A stretch of DNA of 64,000 nt from Lates calcarifer (GCF_001640805.2 NC_066850.1:4709162-4773161); one strand, 5' to 3'. Numbered from the stretch's first letter, positions 11,720-24,644 are shown. Numbers and translations: made by a program. Notes: a model not told the origin generated them from the sequence alone.

Positions 11720-12950
11720 AAATTCAAACTGACCTCATCTCAGGGCGGTTACTCAGTAATAGATTGTTGAGTAAGTTTTAAACGCTTTGAACAATCAGTT
11801 ATGTTTTACAAATATAAGTGCAATGAAATTACTTAAATAATATAAATAATTAGACTGGTAGGTGGGGAAAATGGTAAAAGTATATGTCTAAAAATAACCT
11901 GACATAAAGGCTGTAGTTTTTAATGTGTGTAACTAGATACATGACATAACCACAATAGAGCATCTTTCTATAACTAAGATTTTTATGTAAAAAAGTAATG
12001 ATTTGAAAAACTAAAAGAAGAATAGCATATGCATTTGGTTGTATTTCAGGCATGACACGTATAGATTAGTAAAATAGAAATGATATGTGGTATCTTAAAG
12101 TCAGGATGTGGCAGTTAGCTACAACAGAAGCTGTAGTAAAGAGGTAATTCAATCTATAATGTCAAAAAAATGTATGTAAATCGGTTTCAGAGTTTATAAA
12201 CATTGAACTGATATTGTAACGTGAAAGGTGAATCAAAGTCAAAGTCTGCTTTATTGTCAATTCTGCCATATCTACAACCCATGGTGCAGCAAGGAAAACA
12301 CTCAAAAATAGTTTATACATAGCAAAATATTTAAAAATAAATATTAAAAAATAAACATCTACAACACAACAAGTCCATAAATACAGACTTAAGGCACATA
12401 ACAGGTTAAAGTAGCAATTTTTAGTGCAAATGTAGTGTGAATAAGGCTGAAGCATTGGTCTGAATGTGTTAAATAATAATATGCTACCACTTTCTACCTC
12501 TATTCAACTCCATTTTAGAAAGAAATACTGTTAATCCCAGTATATTTATTGTAAAGCTAGTTATTTGGTTCATTTGAATTTGAAACACAATTACTAAAGA
12601 TTAAATAATCAGTTCCTGATCGTTTGGGTATATGACCCTTACAAAAGTACATTTATTATTTGAATTATTTGAGTGACATAAGTTTCTGCTGTTTTTTTTT
12701 TTTTTACTCAATTTCATTGGGAAACATTAAGCCTCTTGTACTTGACTTATTCAGCCCCTACTGAATAGTAACATACATAAAAACTATGAGATTTATGTTA
12801 TTAGTTATTACTAGTGATCGTTATGTTATAACATTTAGGAAGTAGTAAATTATAGTAACTAACGTTGTTACCATATATTCTCAGCATAAAAGACGATGTA
12901 TTTTTAAGATAGAATGAGTGCATATTCCCTAAACAGGAAAGTTTGTCTTT
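11720..12950. other. AT-rich intergenic sequence
   Basis: No gene recognised apart from a short repeat fragment near 12.25 kb. Numerous poly-T and TATTA tracts. Confidence 0.5.
12235..12300. repeat. degenerate teleost interspersed-repeat fragment
   Basis: Contains GCTTTATTGTCAATTCTGCC and ATGGTGCAGCAAGG, resembling, from memory, the 3'-end unit of a common fish non-LTR element. Family not decided. Confidence 0.4.
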
Positions 12951-12965
12951 GTAGACAGAGTGGGT

Positions 12966-12981
12966 GGCTCTTAAAAGAGCC
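12966..12981 (-). terminator. histone 3' stem-loop (H2B)
   Basis: Consensus on the minus strand, 32 nt after the H2B stop; followed by CCACTCTGTCTACAAAG, the H2B-type flank. Confidence 0.95.
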
Positions 12982-13013
12982 TTTGGTTTATTGTATTAAC
13001 GCTGCAGAGCTGT

Positions 13014-13391
13014 TTACTTGGAGCTGGTGTACTTGGTGACAGCCTTGGTGCCCTCAGACACGGCGTGCTTAGCCAGCTCACCGGGCAGCAGCAGGCGGAC
13101 AGCGGTCTGGATCTCCCTGGAGGTGATGGTGGAGCGCTTGTTGTAGTGAGCCAGACGAGAGGCCTCACCGGCGATACGCTCAAAGATGTCGCTCACGAAG
13201 GAGTTCATGATGCTCATGGCCTTGGAAGAGATTCCGGTGTCAGGGTGGACCTGCTTCAGCACCTTGTACACGTAGATGGCATAACTCTCCCTCCTTGTCT
13301 TTCTCTTCTTCTTGCCGCCCTTGCCGGGGGCCTTGGTAACGGCTTTCTTAGAGCCCTTCTTGGGTGCTGTCTTTGCTGGTTCTCCTGGCAT
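13014..13391 (-). CDS. h2b: Histone H2B (125 aa), MPGEPAKT subtype
   Basis: Core histone H2B, H2A partner. Basic tail of about 35 residues, then the histone fold [20 protein letters not shown] through [12 protein letters not shown] and the C-terminal helix ending AVTKYTSSK, which contains the ubiquitination-site lysine. The start reads M-P-G-E-P-A-K: one Gly more than the usual vertebrate PEPAK. The tail has [10 protein letters not shown] where the other two intact copies have [10 protein letters not shown]. The octamer region of its promoter is altered (TTAGCAAAT on the coding strand). Divergent from the H2B gene at 14,261 with about 870 bp between start codons. Confidence 0.98.
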   Translation of the reverse strand: MPGEPAKTAPKKGSKKAVTKAPGKGGKKKRKTRRESYAIYVYKVLKQVHPDTGISSKAMSIMNSFVSDIFERIAGEASRLAHYNKRSTITSREIQTAVRLLLPGELAKHAVSEGTKAVTKYTSSK

Positions 13392-14242
13392 GGTTGAGGT
13401 TAATCGATGTCAAGCAACTGTGGAATCTTTAGGCTGCGCCGGCTTTACTTGAACACACGATTTGCTAATATTACTGTGTTGTCCCCACTCTGCTATTGGC
13501 TGGATTTTTATTGCGTCAAATAGCACATGCAAGCGGAAGTCTCACAGCAATACGTGGGCGTGGTGACAGGGAAGGGAGATGTAATTTAACCTCAATATAT
13601 CGGGACAGAAAACGTATTTTTGATTGTTTTACGATGCATCAACTAAAATACAATGCCACAAGCATGGAACCTCCCTTTAGATAAATTCAACTGAATTTGT
13701 GTGCTTTGAATAGACGATAGTTAATACTATATTGGTGGTATAACTGTGTTGTGCATAGTTATCACTTGTTTCAGTCGTGGGAAATCGTCAGCTTATTTCT
13801 TCCTGACAAGTACTTACGCCAATTCTGTTCTGGATGTAAATTCCTAACCCCAATCCTGGTGTTATATTAACATTCTTATCTGTCTATGTGTGTACTTTCA
13901 CATGTGAAGTCTGCTAAGACTGAGTGATTTACATCAAATAAACATAAGTCAAAAGATGTTGATGAAATAACGGCTGCTATGAAATCTACCGAATAACAAA
14001 GGAGAAGAAAAGTATGTGTTTCATTTGCATTAAAAACATAGCAATGCTCTCCGAGGTTTTAACCGCACTTCCCTTCACCAACTGAAGGATTGGCTCAAGT
14101 CCATAAACCGTTGTAAGACTTTCGAGTGCAGTTTGACGCAATGAAAATCCAGCCAATAGTGGAGTGGGGACAGCACAGCAACATTTGTATCTCGTGTGTT
14201 CAAGTAAAGCCGGTGCACAGCACAGTGGTCACAGTTGTTTGA

Positions 14243-14638
<396 letters not shown>

Positions 14639-14670
14639 ACAGCTCTGCAGCGTTAATACAATAAACCAAA

Positions 14671-14686
14671 GGCTCTTTTAAGAGCC
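14671..14686 (+). terminator. histone 3' stem-loop (H2B)
   Basis: Consensus stem-loop 32 nt after the stop. Confidence 0.95.
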
Positions 14687-14904
14687 ACCCACTCTGTCTA
14701 CAAAGGCAAACCTTCCTTAGTTTAGTATCTGAATACTCACTGAGAATTAAAATTTACTTATTTTTTTTTTTTATTCTATTTCTTTTTCTTTTTTTTTTTA
14801 AGCAAAGAACAACGAAAGCATAGCAAAGTGCAAGAAGTATTAGAGTATTAGAAGTTAAGTGCTGTTTGTAGGTCATAGTAGCAGAATTGAGTACTAGTTA
14901 TTAG

Positions 14905-14975
14905 TCCTCCAGCTCCAAGTAAACCCCTCCGCAGCGGCTCTTAAGAGCCACCCACTCTGTCTGCAAAGGCAGATT
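14905..14975 (+). pseudogene. orphan duplicate of an H2B 3' end
   Basis: CCAGCTCCAAGTAAAC reproduces the last codons (S-S-K-stop) of H2B; the next bases CCCTCCGCAGCGG resemble the leader to the stem-loop, and after the stem-loop comes CCACCCACTCTGTCTGCAAAGG. It lies 270 nt downstream of the intact H2B 3' end. The rest of the gene is missing, so this is a partial tandem duplicate or the remnant of a deleted H2B. Confidence 0.85.
14936..14949 (+). terminator. collapsed histone stem-loop (14 nt)
   Basis: GGCTCTTAAGAGCC: both stem halves are intact but the loop has lost two T residues, leaving a perfect 14-nt palindrome. It would not be expected to bind stem-loop binding protein normally. Confidence 0.85.
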
Positions 14976-15217
14976 TCGTTTTCTATTTTTTTCGTCATTT
15001 TATTTTATGGGGAGAAAAGAAATAGACGTAATACATATTTGCAACGTGCAGTCATCTGTGTGATCAAGATACATCTTATATATTTGCAGTTTTTGAGGTA
15101 CAGTCAACTGTATAGCAGTTTCAACAAAAACATACAAGGTATGCAAGAGCATAAGTATAATAAGTATGTATGTGTAAAGTAGGAATAATGAAACATTGCT
15201 CTCTAGATGATGTGGGT

Positions 15218-15233
15218 GGCTCTTAAAAGAGCC
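15218..15233 (-). terminator. histone 3' stem-loop (H4)
   Basis: Consensus on the minus strand, 30 nt after the H4 stop, with the H4-type flank CCACATCATCTAGAGAGC. Confidence 0.95.
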
Positions 15234-15263
15234 TTTGGGTTGTTGTGAGATGAACTAACAGGT

Positions 15264-15632
<369 letters not shown>

Positions 15633-15699
15633 TTAAACCGCTTATACGAACGTAAGTGAAAACAGAGGCACCATGTTCCTCTTTTCAAGCTAGAGCCTG

Positions 15700-16480
15700 T
15701 GAGCGACAGCATTTCCAGTTGAAATTCCTTCAAAATAAAAGTAAAACATTAACACCTGACAATTCTATTGACCTCTAATATTCACCCGGGCACCAACACT
15801 TTTTTTCCATACTGTTTTGATTTGTGCAGTTGGGTATCAGTACCAGGGGTTGGTGCGATTTACTTCAATCCTACTGGATATTCGGATGTGAAATTTATGT
15901 TTAGTAAAGTTTAAATTGAAGCCCGTGCAACAGATGACGTTCAGGGTGATCTGTCCTTATGGTACAGTTAACATCTTAAGCTGTGGACACATCGAAGAGC
16001 CATACACATTTCTTTTTTTTATCACAAAGATCTAATTCTTGCACCACATCAGCTATTTTCGTTGCTTTCAAAAACTCAGCTTCTCAAGTCAAGTCAAATT
16101 TTATTTATATAGCGCCAATTCACAACAGAAGTTATCTCGAGCTTCTCACAATTTATGATACTAATATTGACCAAATATGTACCACATGCAAGATCAACTT
16201 TTACCCAATGTCAAGCCGCACAAGAAAATGGACTGACCATATGTTCTTGCTTTTCTTTGACCTGGTTGCCACAGAAAGCTGGATCAAGTACAGGTCAGAC
16301 CACCAGGTCTTTGGAGGCAGCACATGCATCACGGTGCAGGAGAGAAGGATGCAAACTTCTGCAAGTGTATTAAATGTAATATGTCTTCATGTGTTTAAAA
16401 GACAAAAAACTGCTTCCTGTTGTTCCATGCATGATCTGTTAGTGCAGTGTATGACATAACCTAATAACCCCACTTTAGTT
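15700..16480. other. intergenic sequence with repeat debris
   Basis: An open frame across 15,983-16,459 has no recognisable protein character and overlaps a repeat fragment, so I do not call it a gene. Confidence 0.5.
16083..16150 (+). repeat. teleost interspersed-repeat fragment (TTTATTTATATAGCGCC type)
   Basis: TTTATTTATATAGCGCCAAT followed by TCACAACAGAAGTTATCTCG is, from memory, one of the commonest 3'-tail units of fish retroposons. The continuation is lost. Confidence 0.55.
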
Positions 16481-16489
16481 GACACCAGT

Positions 16490-16615
<126 letters not shown>

Positions 16616-16826
16616 AATGTAAATTACATCTGAGATTTTAGACAAGACTTCTGAAACATGCATCAGTTTACAAGCACATTTATATAGAATTACCATACAA
16701 ATATTAACAAGTTAGGGGGCTATTGAATGGGTTTTTTGAGTGTTAACACACCAACATTCCTCACCACAGAGTGACATCTCTTTTCATTTGAACTGGGGGA
16801 AACTAGCTTTTTAATGAGAAGTGGGT

Positions 16827-16842
16827 GGCCCTTAAAAGAGCC
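16827..16842 (-). terminator. variant histone 3' stem-loop (H2A)
   Basis: On the minus strand GGCTCT-TTTA-AGGGCC: one stem base differs from the cluster consensus, giving a U:G wobble in place of U:A. It is 28 nt after the H2A stop. The only intact gene here without the consensus stem. Confidence 0.92.
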
Positions 16843-16870
16843 TTTGTGATCGTTGTATCTTGTCATCTGT

Positions 16871-17278
<408 letters not shown>

Positions 17279-17336
17279 TTACAATTAATTTGTTATAAAA
17301 GTTGACAGAATAACTTTCAATTGTTCAAGTCCGACT

Positions 17337-17369
17337 TATATATATAACTACTATCTGGTTGCTTATTGG
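17337..17369 (-). promoter_or_regulatory. H2A promoter: TATA and CCAAT boxes
   Basis: TATATATATAA-type sequence at 17,337-17,347 and CCAAT (ATTGG on the plus strand) at 17,365-17,369, about 75 and 105 nt upstream of the start. A further CCAAT in the other orientation lies near 17,395. Confidence 0.65.
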
Positions 17370-17449
17370 TCAGGTACAGCTTCAGTGTGATCACCCAATC
17401 AGAATAGTCTGTCATGTTACTTTAGCAAGCACGAAGCTTCCGCCTTTCC

Positions 17450-18580
17450 GCGTGTGAGACTTACAAAACAAAATGAAGTGAAATTTAATAAATGAAACTG
17501 AAAGAAAATAAACGCAACAAAGGAAAACTGATATAATATTTAGCACAATATTAAATTTCAAGAAAATCTTTTAATGTGAATTTTACTCAGGACTAAAAGC
17601 TGGCCTGCCTGGCACCATTCCAGACTCAAGAGTACCTGAGTGGAAAGACCTGTTTACAAATATTCATTTTGTACATCAATATTAACCAATTTAAATTCTT
17701 AAAAGTGACATGGAATAAGACTTAGGCTGATACTCTATTTATTATTAACCCTTGGAAATTTGTTGTTATTGAGTTTATCCCCACACACATGCTCAGTCGT
17801 GAAATGTATTTAATTTTACATCTATGCACTTCTACTGCCTGTACTATGAATATTTTGCCATAATTACTGTAACTTACCTGCATGAAATGGCAATACAGTT
17901 GGAAACAACTCCAGTGTGAATGTTGTTTTATTTGAATATATTTATATTACAATGAGTGGGAATTATTAAATACACAGACGAATGGAGGAAAACACACACA
18001 ATAAATGTGTTTATAGTAAGTATAAGTAATGTTCAATTGAAGGCTGCATCCTATGATAAATCATTTGGGTGGAGTACTTAACAACATGCAACATAAACAT
18101 ACAAATGCATATATAGCAGCCGCTTGGCTTGAATAAGTAACAGTTTCAAATGCCTTTGTATTTAATTCCTCCTCTTTGTGTTTAGCACAGTGGAAACAAT
18201 AGAAGTAAAATAAAAAATAAAATGGAATAAAAAAACCATATCAAACAAACAAGGGAAATCACAAAATAAACATGTTTTTGACAATATGAACAGGATAAAC
18301 AACCAACGTTTTGCCTCACCTATCGTGGTGCATAAAAAATGACAGGAGAAAAAGATGGAGGTTGAATAAGCCTCTAGGGGGAGCTGTAGCACTGAATCAT
18401 CTTGCATCATAACCAATGTCACTGCTTTTGACTGTATCATTCACAACACATACACTCACATACGTTCACCTGTATAAAAGGATTTGAGCTTCCAGAAAAA
18501 TATACCTGTTCAAATATACAAACTATTCAGTGCAAATACAAGGTAAAAATATAAATATACATATTTAAAACGTAGAAACT
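17450..18580. other. AT-rich intergenic sequence, nothing recognised
   Basis: No gene, RNA gene or identifiable mobile element. Confidence 0.5.
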
Positions 18581-18602
18581 TGTTCTTGAGTGAAATGTGG
18601 GT

Positions 18603-18618
18603 GGCTCTTAAAAGAGCC
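18603..18618 (-). terminator. histone 3' stem-loop (H1)
   Basis: Consensus on the minus strand, 24 nt after the H1 stop. Confidence 0.95.
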
Positions 18619-18642
18619 TTTTATGAGTTAAGTTCAATACAT

Positions 18643-19254
18643 TTACTTCTTAGCTGGCTTCTTGGGAGCAGCCTTCTTGGCCTTTACAGTCTTGGGCTTG
18701 GCCACCTTCTTCGCAGCTTTCTTAGGTGTAGTGGCCTTTTTGGCCGCCTTCTTCGCCGGGCTCTTTGCAGTCTTCTTCTCCGCACTTTTCTTAGCAGCTG
18801 CAGGTTTCTTCTTCGGTGATGTCTTGGCTGCCTTTGGCTTCTTCACGGCTGCTGGCTTAGCGGCGGCCTTCTTCGCTGCTGCTGCTGGCTTTTTGGCCTT
18901 GGGGGCGGCGGCTTTCTTCACTGCCTTCTTGGGCTTCTCAGCAGCCTTGCCGGCCTTGAAAGAGCCGGAAGCTCCGGATCCCTTGGTCTGAACCAGGACG
19001 CCTTTCTGGGTCAGGCTCTTGATGGCACGTTTGATGTGAGCGCTGTTGTGCTCCACGTCGTAGCCTTGAGCTCCCAGCGCCTTCCTCAAGCTCACGTAGG
19101 ACACTCCTTTCTTGTCCTTAGAAGCGGCCACGGTTTTCATGATGAGCTCGCTAGCGCCGGGTCCAGACTTCTTGCTCGGCTTGGAGGCCTTCTTCTTCGG
19201 CGCTTTGGCCGGAGCAGCTGGGGCAGCGGGTGCAGCTGGGGCGACTTCTGCCAT
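18643..19254 (-). CDS. h1: Linker histone H1, subtype B (203 aa)
   Basis: A linker histone clearly different from the H1 pair at 0.5 and 7.2 kb. Tail [20 protein letters not shown], winged-helix domain about residues 30-102 ([67 protein letters not shown]), then a Lys/Ala tail with fewer SPKK-type sites (TSPKKK) and a TTPKK. The serine/tyrosine-containing [11 protein letters not shown] replaces [11 protein letters not shown] of subtype A. Protein identical to the inverted copy at 24,009-24,620. Confidence 0.97.
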   Translation of the reverse strand: MAEVAPAAPAAPAAPAKAPKKKASKPSKKSGPGASELIMKTVAASKDKKGVSYVSLRKALGAQGYDVEHNSAHIKRAIKSLTQKGVLVQTKGSGASGSFKAGKAAEKPKKAVKKAAAPKAKKPAAAAKKAAAKPAAVKKPKAAKTSPKKKPAAAKKSAEKKTAKSPAKKAAKKATTPKKAAKKVAKPKTVKAKKAAPKKPAKK

Positions 19255-19400
19255 TGCGATGTCGAGTGATTTCTATCTTCTAGTCCGATTAGACTGATAC
19301 TCATCTCACTGTACAAAGAGGAACTTAAACACATCATGAGAACCGTGGAGACTCAACCTAGTCTGCTCTTCACCACTGCTGCAGGAATACAGGCGATACT

Positions 19401-19407
19401 TGTGTTT
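19401..19407 (-). promoter_or_regulatory. H1 box (AAACACA)
   Basis: Minus-strand AAACACA about 147 nt upstream of the H1 start, conserved despite the strong divergence between H1 subtypes. Confidence 0.6.
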
Positions 19408-19639
19408 TCTCTTTGCCAAGAAATGTAGAAAATAAATACTAGGGGGGCGTAATTAAGTGTAAAATTTAATCGAACGGAGAGCGAAGGAGTTTTTCTTCTT
19501 ATGTAAGTCAAATAAAGCTTGTAGGATTTCTGTATTTTAATTGGGGAGTGTTTAAACCTCTCCTATCGGTCGCCGTGTGAGGCGATGCTCCGTGTCTTTT
19601 CCTTGTGATTTCTGTCATAAATGCTTTAAAATACACCAG

Positions 19640-21690
19640 AAGCCCAAATAAAAGAGTTTGACAGTGAAACAAGAAGTTCGTTCAGAGATCCGATGTGAAA
19701 ACACTCAAGTCTTACGAATATTTTTTTATTAAATAGACGTTATTTTGGTACCTGCAAACACACTCACGTAGGTGGGAGCTACTGACTGAGCTACTTCCTG
19801 ACACAGTGTGTGTCATCTATCTACCACAGTTATTCTTTCTAAATTGAGGACAGAATCATACTTGGATCATACTTATTGCAATTCTAAATGCGTAAGACAT
19901 TTAACTATCACTGCAATAACAGAGAAGCTCTTACACAGACCCTAAAACCCGGAGGTGACAGATGTACTGTCAACAGTTTGTTTATCTAAACTCCTGTTGA
20001 CTGATTTTTGTACAATATCAGATGAACCACGATACAAATTATTTCAGCAGGGTATAAAAATAAACAGTCACTCAAATAACTAATTGAAGACCGATATTGG
20101 GTAATTAAACAATTCAAGTGTCTGATTTGGATGATCAAATGCAAGAATAAAAACACTTATGCACAATTACAACATTAAAGTCACAAAGAAAATGGAGTTA
20201 AATAAGGGAGGGAGTTAATTCACTATGAATTTCACAACATACCTATAATGAACATAATGAACTTAATATAGTAAAAGAAATTACTATACAATGTAAATAA
20301 TTCACATCTTATGCTGTAAATATACTGTTTTTGAGCTGCACTAATCTGAAAGTGACGTGGATTTGGGTTAAAAGTCCCAAACCACTGGGCTACGATCAGA
20401 ATTCTTCAGCCTGATTCAGGTATCCAAAAATTATCAGGAGACGGCAGTGTCCAAGGCAGCAGAGTTTACTTGTCGACAAAGAAACCCGAGAACAGTTCAA
20501 AGTGCACACAAGTTACACCTGAAAAGCTCTAAAAATGCACTGGCTCTGTCTCTCTTTATATACAGTTTTGGCTGTGACTTAGATCATTTCATTGGTTTAC
20601 TCCATTAAAAACATGGGTTTTGGTTAACTGTCTATCCCTATGTTAAAAGTACACCATTATGTATCAAGGCACATATCTTTGTGGTGGCAGGCACATGGGT
20701 CTTTTTGCTAGATTATTTGCTGAGTCAGGCTAAAGCTGGCCCTGTCCTCATCTGACCTGTTCACTCTCTGTTATACCCTCCTGAGAACCAAGGGAAAAAA
20801 GTGTCTTACAATTTCTGTTTTTGTGTGATTTCCTATCTATTTGGGCCAAAAAAAACACCTTACAATTTTAATTTTTTTAAATATATTTTTTATTTTAATT
20901 TCACAGCATGTCCATTGTAGAGGACAACAGGACGATATCTGTGTGAAAATAGAACTAAATTTAGAAAACAAGAAAAAAGGAGCAGATTATATCTTTGGCT
21001 TGGAAGGGTAACTCCAAATACTTAAGAAAGATAAAGGTGAACAAAATGTCCATTATAGAGGACATAAATGAATGGGCCGGGTCTCAGGCCTGTCCTGATT
21101 ATGTTTTTTAAAAACAAAGTTATCCCTTACTTTTACACCAGTATTTCTTAACTCTCCCTAGCATCATTTTTTAAAAAGTATCTAACTTTTTCACACTTTA
21201 ATATGGATTATACAAGGTATGCATTATATGCAATGAATACTAACATCTATTCTCACACAGTAACATGTTACATATGTTTTCTTTGAATCACTTTTTGAAT
21301 CATGTAGTACAGTATATGATAATACCATTTCACACAAATGTTCTTTAAGATCATTAGCTTGCTGCAATATTTTCTCTTTTTAGAGGCACTTTACTCTTTG
21401 CACATCACATAGCTGTTGGCTTCTTACACTACAAAGGTGTTGATGTAAATCATGTGGTGATAATAGTAACAAAACCTCTCAGTAATGGCAACATTATCAA
21501 AATGAATGAGGAACTGTTGTATTACACTAACTTACTGATAATCCATAACATTTTCTACATTTTTACTGTAAAGATAAGCCTACATTTAATGAGGTGTTTT
21601 ATGCACAATGTAAATTGTCTGGCTATTTTATGTAGCTTTTTGTATTATTTACATCAAGAATTTGAATTTTATGGTTTCTAATAATCTAAA
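19640..21690. other. AT-rich intergenic sequence
   Basis: No gene recognised. A weak tRNA-like stretch near 20,350-20,400 is listed separately. Confidence 0.5.
20351..20399 (-). repeat. possible tRNA-derived (SINE-like) fragment
   Basis: On the minus strand TAGCCCAGTGG resembles a polymerase III A box, followed by TTTGGG-ACTTTTAA-CCCAAA, a hairpin like an anticodon arm with a CTTTTAA (Lys-UUU-like) loop. There is no acceptor stem or convincing B box, so it is not a functional tRNA. Confidence 0.25.
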
Positions 21691-21692
21691 AG

Positions 21693-22545
21693 TGATCATG
21701 AACCATTTGGTTCTTGGTCACTTGTGTTACCTTTCTCCCCCAATTGCTTGGTTTGGCTGAATGACCAGCTTTCAGTTTTAAATCCTTACAAATTTACAAC
21801 CACATTTTGCTAACTATCAGGCTATAGATCAGAGGACTGGTATGAAACCAGTGGCATAAATACAGTGCATTCATAAAGTATTCATACCCCTTCACTTTCA
21901 TTTAAGTTGTTTTAAGTTGCATCCTATGATAAAATAAAAAAAAAAACCTTACCAGTGTACACTCAATACCATATAACAACAAGGCCCAAACAGAATTTTA
22001 GAAGTGTTTGCAAATTCATTATAAAGAAAAAACTGAATTACAAATTTGATGTAAGTATTCAGACCCCTTGCTGTGACACTTGAAATTTAGCTCAGGTTTG
22101 TCCCATTTCTATGGACTGTCATTGTGTGTTTGATGTTTCTATACCCTCATTGCATCTCTTGTCCTGGTTCTTCTAAACTTCTCCCATTTCAGAATTATGG
22201 GGGCCACTTTGCTCTTGGAAACCTTCACTACATCAGAGATTTTTTTTTTTTTTGCAACCTTCCCCTGATCTGTGCCTCAACAATCCTGTCTCTGAACTCT
22301 GCAGACAGGTCTACAACCTCATGCTTGGATTTTGCTCTGACATACTGTCAGCTGTGAGAGCTTATATATATAGAGCTTATATAGACCATATACTCAGCCT
22401 TTCCACATCATGTCCAATCAACTGAATTTACCACAGGTGGACTCAAGGTGTAGAAACATTTCAAAGATGATCAAGAGAAATAGAGGGTGCCTGAGTTAAA
22501 GTGTCAAAGGGTCTGAATACTTATGTCAACTTCACAATCCAGTTT
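21693..22545. mobile_element. nested Tc1/mariner-like transposon remnants
   Basis: Interior Tc1-type sequence begins at 21,693 (GGTTCTTGGTCACTTGTG, CCCCCAATTGCTTGGTTTGG) and resumes at about 22,165 (CTTCTCCCATTTCAGAATTA, CAACAATCCTGTCTCTGAAC) through to GTGTCAAAGGGTCTGAATAC. In between sits a terminal-repeat start (TACAGTGCATTCATAAAGTA at 21,857) and an inverted end (GTAAGTATTCAGACCCC near 22,054). Inference: a short deletion derivative inserted in an older copy. No transposase frame survives. Confidence 0.8.
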
Positions 22546-22569
22546 TTCCATTTAAAATATATTAGCTAA

Positions 22570-23130
22570 CATTCCTCAAATTCCATTTTCAACATTTTTG
22601 AGATGTAAAATAGTCACAAAAGAATGTGACCAAGCATTTTCTGGAGACTGCCTGTGACAGAGTTTTAAATGTGTTAATAACTGGGCTGGAATATATAAGA
22701 ATTTGGATGGCTGCATGGGAGAAATACACAAAATTCTGTATGAAATTCAAAAAACACATTATCCTTCTAGTCACAATTGTTACCCACTTTCTCACCTACT
22801 TTTCCATGAATGAAAAAATTATGACTATTGACAGATTACCACAGAAAATGTCAAATCAGGTTATTATGAACTAAATAAGATGTCAACATGAAGCAACCAA
22901 CAGTTAAAACTGAAAGAAAGACTAAATATATTTTAAATATACCCCTCTGCCTACCAGTAATCAGGTGTAATATGGATGTGACAGGCTGTTTTTCAAATGT
23001 ATGCATTCAGAACTAATCTTATGTTTAGTAAAGATATGCTGCTACTACTACTACTACTACTTATGATCCATTTCTCTTGGAAGTTGCACATCACAAATAC
23101 ACTGATCTCATAAAACATGAACAGCAAATG
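22570..23130. other. AT-rich intergenic sequence
   Basis: No gene recognised; includes a short (CTA)n run near 23,041-23,060. Confidence 0.5.
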
Positions 23131-23134
23131 TGTA

Positions 23135-23167
<33 letters not shown>

Positions 23168-23186
23168 CACACACACACACACACAC

Positions 23187-23247
<61 letters not shown>

Positions 23248-23254
23248 TATACAC
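23135..23254. repeat. compound (AT)n-(AC)n-(AG)n microsatellite
   Basis: Three dinucleotide tracts in succession: about 13 AT, 13 AC (one interruption) and over 25 AG units, ending in AT-rich spill. Confidence 0.97.
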
Positions 23255-23855
23255 TACCACATGGCAGTCTTACAGGCAGTTGCAGGCCTTGGGTCACATG
23301 AGCAGCCAGAGTTGAGTTGATCTTTCTAAAGTAGTAAATAAGTCAAATAAAATGGCTGTTTTGATGTGCATTTGCTTTAATGACAAAGAAATAGTGTCAA
23401 ATTTGCTTAAGTATATCGAAAATCTTTGGCAGATTGAAATAAATTATATACAAAGTGACTGTCTGCCTTAACAAGGATACAGTCCCAAACAATCTTTGAG
23501 TGTGTTTGCAGGGGCCAAACTAACCTCTGTTTAATACGAAATACACCGAAAAGGCAGACTGTTTGTACTTTGACTCTATGAACAAACATCTCTTCTTAAC
23601 ATCCAAGTGGTTTTAGTGGACTTCGTTTGTTTTTTAAAACATTTATGACAGAAATCACAAGGAAAAGACACAGAGCAACGCCTCACACGGCGACCGATAG
23701 GAGAGGTTTAGACGCTTCCCAATCAAAATACAGAAGTCTAAGAAGCTTTATTTGACTTACATAAGAAGAAAAACTCCTTCGCTATCAGTTCGATTAAATT
23801 TTACACTTAATTACGCCCCCCTAGTATTTATTTTCTACATTTCTTGGCAAAGAGA

Positions 23856-23862
23856 AAACACA
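23856..23862 (+). promoter_or_regulatory. H1 box (AAACACA)
   Basis: About 147 nt upstream of the H1 start; TGTTTAAGTTCC about 70 nt later occupies the TATA position. Confidence 0.6.
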
Positions 23863-24008
23863 AGTATCGCCTGTATTCCTGCAGCAGTGGTGAAGAGCAG
23901 ACTAGGTTGAGTCTCCACGGTTCTCATGATGTGTTTAAGTTCCTCTTTGTACAGTGAGATGAGTATCAGTCTAATCGGACTAGAAGATAGAAATCACTCG
24001 ACATCGCA

Positions 24009-24620
24009 ATGGCAGAAGTCGCCCCAGCTGCACCCGCTGCCCCAGCTGCTCCGGCCAAAGCGCCGAAGAAGAAGGCCTCCAAGCCGAGCAAGAAGTCTGG
24101 ACCCGGCGCTAGCGAGCTCATCATGAAAACCGTGGCCGCTTCTAAGGACAAGAAAGGAGTGTCCTACGTGAGCTTGAGGAAGGCGCTGGGAGCTCAAGGC
24201 TACGACGTGGAGCACAACAGCGCTCACATCAAACGTGCCATCAAGAGCCTGACCCAGAAAGGCGTCCTGGTTCAGACCAAGGGATCCGGAGCTTCCGGCT
24301 CTTTCAAGGCCGGCAAGGCTGCTGAGAAGCCCAAGAAGGCAGTGAAGAAAGCCGCCGCCCCCAAGGCCAAAAAGCCAGCAGCAGCAGCGAAGAAGGCCGC
24401 CGCTAAGCCAGCAGCCGTGAAGAAGCCAAAGGCAGCCAAGACATCACCGAAGAAGAAACCTGCAGCTGCTAAGAAAAGTGCGGAGAAGAAGACTGCAAAG
24501 AGCCCGGCGAAGAAGGCGGCCAAAAAGGCCACTACACCTAAGAAAGCTGCGAAGAAGGTGGCCAAGCCCAAGACTGTAAAGGCCAAGAAGGCTGCTCCCA
24601 AGAAGCCAGCTAAGAAGTAA
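24009..24620 (+). CDS. h1: Linker histone H1, subtype B, second copy (203 aa)
   Basis: Protein identical to the 18,643-19,254 copy. Together they face away from each other: unlike the subtype A pair, both genes of this pair read outward from the spacer with Tc1 debris. Start fixed by the conserved MAEVAPA terminus. CpG-rich, GC-rich coding sequence in AT-rich surroundings. Confidence 0.97.
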   Translation: MAEVAPAAPAAPAAPAKAPKKKASKPSKKSGPGASELIMKTVAASKDKKGVSYVSLRKALGAQGYDVEHNSAHIKRAIKSLTQKGVLVQTKGSGASGSFKAGKAAEKPKKAVKKAAAPKAKKPAAAAKKAAAKPAAVKKPKAAKTSPKKKPAAAKKSAEKKTAKSPAKKAAKKATTPKKAAKKVAKPKTVKAKKAAPKKPAKK

Positions 24621-24644
24621 ATGTATTGAACTTAACTCATAAAA

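Larger units (their letters stand above)
12950..13545. repeat. H2B inverted duplication, left copy
   Basis: Promoter, coding and 3' flank of this H2B gene recur in reverse at about 14,110-14,705. Shared non-coding blocks include TTTGACGCAAT, the CCAATAG box, GTGGGGACA, and GTGTGTTCAAGTAAAGCC in the promoters, and the 3' flank after the stem-loop. Confidence 0.8.
18585..19632. repeat. left arm of second H1 inverted repeat
   Basis: Reverse complement of 23,635-24,677, covering stem-loop, H1 gene and ~375 nt of upstream flank. A few differences appear only toward the outer promoter end (for example within 19,580-19,600). The arms are separated by about 4 kb containing Tc1-like debris. Confidence 0.9.

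Noticed and set aside
15983..16459. 158-codon plus-strand frame
   Set aside because: Runs through a recognisable repeat fragment (TATAGCGCC type) and has no protein-family features.
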